From the NCBI GenBank assembly GCA_020439025.1, contig JAGQTO010000002.1, positions 1-53,482 of the forward strand: DNA of 53,482 nucleotides, in the 5' to 3' direction. This stretch comes from Mycobacterium sp. (GTDB taxonomy: Bacteria > Actinomycetota > Actinomycetes > Mycobacteriales > Mycobacteriaceae). Below are positions 53,001-53,482 of this stretch, one piece after another; the first letter of the stretch is position 1; every line of letters begins with the position of its first letter. The notes beneath the pieces were generated by a model that had not been told where the DNA came from, ran no database searches, and saw only the letters and a list, made by a program, of their open reading frames with translations. The translations under genes were made by a program, and so were the position numbers.

Positions 53001-53086
53001 GCACCGCCCACACCATCGACAGCCGACTGGCCGACATCGCGGCCCGCAACCGCGACCAGGGCAACGACGGTCGAACGCGGCAGTAG
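47093..53086 (+). CDS. MOBF-family relaxase-helicase (TrwC/TraA type)
   Basis: 1,997 residues from ATG 47093, eight bases after GAGGTGG. An N-terminal tyrosine pair lies in DYYSSKGESPG (~36-37), followed by the relaxase fold with a histidine cluster DPDLHTHV (~306). Then a RecD/TraI-type helicase: GAGKTTAM (~644), IVDEAGKAG (~722), GYAATIDSAQGAT (~952) and a YTALSRG block (~985). The C-terminal ~900 residues are Ala/Asp-rich and helical. It nicks and unwinds the transferred strand during conjugation. The length is within the range of large actinobacterial TraA proteins. The gene is intact and ends 52 bp before an insertion sequence. Confidence 0.9.
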   Translation: MMGIHKLTAGDGYLYLVRQVAASDATAKGRTTLSDYYSSKGESPGVWTGRGLAALGAPARGFHDEQTADQPLPARTPERLSKLPRRIKEAAAQVQSLWAVPEGSAVTEDQMRSLFGLGLHPNAVALTDALVKGKAGKAGAAAAVKLGRPFRINPGETELNRRLAVAYRDHNLSLGKPWNTAIDSALRAQMKTSIAGELFAQQYGRAPSDDRELSGFIARESRELTTSTAGYDFTFSPVKSVSTLWALAPIEVARVIEECHDRAVNDALDFLQDEACFTRTGTDGVAQVDTEGFIAARFTHRDSRAGDPDLHTHVAVSNKVRALTGQWLALDGRPLFRSTVAASEVYNTRLEGYLGAALALRFADRGDAAEGLRAVREIVGIPAALNEGFSARRSAITARVAELSKAFQADHGREPSTPEALALSQQATLETRQAKHEPRSLAEQRQAWRTQATVILGDTRTVGDVISAALSGPPTVASEVTDAWIAQTAAAIIATVSTTRSTWQRTHVFAEAQRVVRAAGLGSDDGIAGQLTEAALCEPFSVELGLDATAELGEPRRLRRRDGTSVYRVHNTASYTSEEILAAETRILRAATLTDGRTARPEDVDMALLRQAAEGRALNDGQAALVRAMACSGNRVALALAPAGAGKTTAMAALARAWEDSGGHVIGLSPSANAAQILRAEIAVDVADTVDKFNHMAADPDGGGHGDPAREWFEGIDANTLLIVDEAGKAGTLALDSVIATALVRGASVRLIGDDRQLASISAGGVLRDLAETTELTTLSQIMRFASAAEAQAGAALRVGDPAGLAFYADHGRIHVGATDTAAAMAFAGWRADAEAGLDSLLLAPTNDIVSDLNAQARLWRLTREAESATATDPGAVLTEARLADGLSASVGDTVVTKTNDRTLTLGRTDFVRNGYRWTVSGVSADGSMTVTHNESGQHLRLPAAYVRASVRLGYAATIDSAQGATARHRCHTVGHDRLNRQQVYTALSRGVVENHVYLSTAEVDPHRILSPKATHPDTAIDVLTAALARDGAQVSATTLRRRDTDPVLGLAADVARYTDAVGSAAEALLTPAQSAKLDTNAELIHAGITRCEAWPVLRKHLALIAANGRNPLQWLKAVVERGGLDHAADAAAVVDWRLDPSGAHSGGTGPLPWLPGLPEGARGTADWHDYLAARHTRVTDQVDAIRAAVATWTVATAPRWARPLLDTDRGLLADLAVFRAATGVPAEDTRIAGPEVFADRTRAEQARLESRAAAIIGRPETETGRYNDLLDSLNPHLRRDPYWPHLASHLASAARTGVNIHRLVTSAAEQGPLPDELPAAALWWRISGTLSPAALDTATPGLRPVWLPALSTVFGTALAETIAADPAFPALVSAVAAADPQRWTPLDLLTVAAEHLADADRRLTHPIRHDEYARLMTYSIDLFTTAAPYERDLNAEPVAAEPPMTPEEEEALHHLHPDPGATAGDYPPAATLIDFDRDDDALLAALGVDLDQEPPQDDEVLPLDFDALYAPFEPGTGFEDQYPRAVLPEVGLRRALDDVHGLRDRCTAQAAAVAALAVQVESFHGPAVEAAMPAIRDLRDRADADRPYLSAVQAVLAQWSDADDAYEAAMTATTQARDYLAALTAAPDTTPEDLAAARAHYQWTQTKVPDTAPATQFWDELTAAKTAREHAAGGAGNIVTHADADAALAAANNADRRQLQEARSELRRLRHDLTRAEKIAARSFAAAQLTDAGHIVDQMDAIGTELRVLTAAGDLITQPRLTLPERATALAPMTAHALARLASTPFALTVVHASARAPFLNAMAVLHEAATAQNRPVLWCDAAETATDDTAGAADHWTALAQTQHDLQAGWRPAPGTLLVVDHAADAPPEVIADLAEAAAAAQTRVILIDTEPGTRWPQPPSAPLLRLLQADLPWAVTLTTDHRPLTWLPSGPDLDPALVQAAALAPHLHTPDLAAAVAQRDALRTSLRTAHTIDSRLADIAARNRDQGNDGRTRQ

Positions 53087-53138
53087 TTTCCCCGATCGGG
53101 TGGCCAGTGGACACCTCCGACCGGATGATCAGTAGGGG

Positions 53139-53482
53139 TGAACCACCCCGGGTTTCATGCACACCTTCTTTTGTGGGAAGGATGGCACGATGCCGAGCAA
53201 GTACACCCCGGAGATCAGGGCCAAGGCGGTCCGGTTGGTTCGGGAGCATCGCGATGAGTACGACACCGAGTGGGCGGCGATGAAGGCCATCTCCGCCCGG
53301 TTGGGGATGAACGTGGAGACCCTGCGCAAGTGGGTGCGCCAGGACGAGGTCGACAGCGGCCAGGCCCCTGGGCTCTCGACCGCGGAGAGCAAGGAGTTGC
53401 GGGAGCTTCGAAAGAAGAACCGCGAGCTTGAGCAGACCGTCGAAATCCTCAAGGCGGCAACAAGTTTCTTCGCGCGGGAGAG
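53139..53482 (+). mobile_element. Left part of an IS3-family insertion sequence
   Basis: The left end probably begins TGAACCACCCCGGGTTT at 53139; IS3-family ends of this group start TGAACC.CCCCGG. orfA begins 51 bp inside. The right end and orfB lie outside the window, so the boundary and target duplication cannot be checked here. Confidence 0.7.
53190..53482 (+). CDS. IS3-family transposase OrfA, 3' end outside window
   Basis: 97 codons are visible from ATG 53190 with GGGAAGG upstream. It has the IS3-type N-terminal HTH (MPSKYTPEIRAKAVRLV, ISARLGMNVETLRKW) and a leucine-zipper-like coiled coil (ELRELRKKNRELEQTVEILK) that dimerises OrfA. An A-rich stretch near the window end (GAAAGAAGAAC, 53413-53423) lies before the place where such elements shift frame to make OrfAB. 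Confidence 0.85.
   Translation, partial: MPSKYTPEIRAKAVRLVREHRDEYDTEWAAMKAISARLGMNVETLRKWVRQDEVDSGQAPGLSTAESKELRELRKKNRELEQTVEILKAATSFFARE

Noticed and set aside
53087-53138. Possible truncation of the relaxase by the IS3-family element
   Set aside because: The relaxase stop lies 52 bp before the inferred IS end, and its C-terminus reads naturally to the stop.

Overview
The window looks like part of a large plasmid from a Mycobacterium. GC content is very high and the third codon position is almost always G or C. Mycobacteria-typical families are present: ESX/type VII secretion accessory proteins with DUF4226-like, EspK-like, EspL/YbaB-like and EspC-like members, an MPT63-like secreted protein, and a DUF2510 membrane protein. 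Plasmid functions dominate the rest: a probable replication initiator, ParA with a small DNA-binding partner, a second ParB-like protein, a KfrA-like coiled-coil protein and a ~2,000-residue MOBF (TrwC/TraA-type) relaxase-helicase. Mobile DNA consists of a complete IS1380-family element, the start of an IS3-family element, and a tyrosine recombinase. No ESX core gene (ecc, mycP), type IV secretion gene, rRNA, tRNA or CRISPR array was recognised. The ESX cluster is cut by the left edge, so core genes may lie beyond it, as on pRAW-like conjugative mycobacterial plasmids.

Layout. 1-8530 (minus): a tightly packed run of nine ESX accessory/substrate genes. 8887-13452: a ribbon-helix-helix protein, a probable Rep, an AT-rich repeat region (candidate origin/centromere), a parA/partner pair and a tandem-HTH protein. 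13539-20479: a three-gene block centred on a giant methyltransferase-helicase fusion of the DarB/SNF2 kind. 20853-26887: a complete type I restriction-modification operon hsdM-hsdS-hsdR. 26900-32173: an accessory island with a decayed gene copy, a DUF2510 protein, small regulated genes, a tyrosine recombinase, and, coupled to it by an ATGA overlap, a protein that closely resembles the anti-CRISPR AcrVA2.

32483-37552: a gene split by an IS1380-family insertion whose removal restores the frame exactly, then an unrecognised two-gene unit (a polytopic-looking protein plus a glycine-zipper/coiled-coil protein) that could be a new membrane-acting system. 38074-41667: a KfrA-like protein, two envelope proteins and one unknown. 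41952-45568: a small regulon. Four copies of a CTATAG-centred 16-bp operator sit in front of three genes, including an XRE repressor and a ParB-like gene. 45688-53086: mobilisation genes (HNH-like protein, relaxase accessory protein, candidate oriT, relaxase-helicase). 53139-end: the beginning of an IS3-family element.

Together the genes form a maintenance, transfer and host-takeover package: replication and partition, conjugation, DNA modification/restriction, a probable anti-defence protein and secreted factors. Starts were chosen by ribosome-binding site and overlap with neighbours. Family assignments come from motif recognition only, with no database search.
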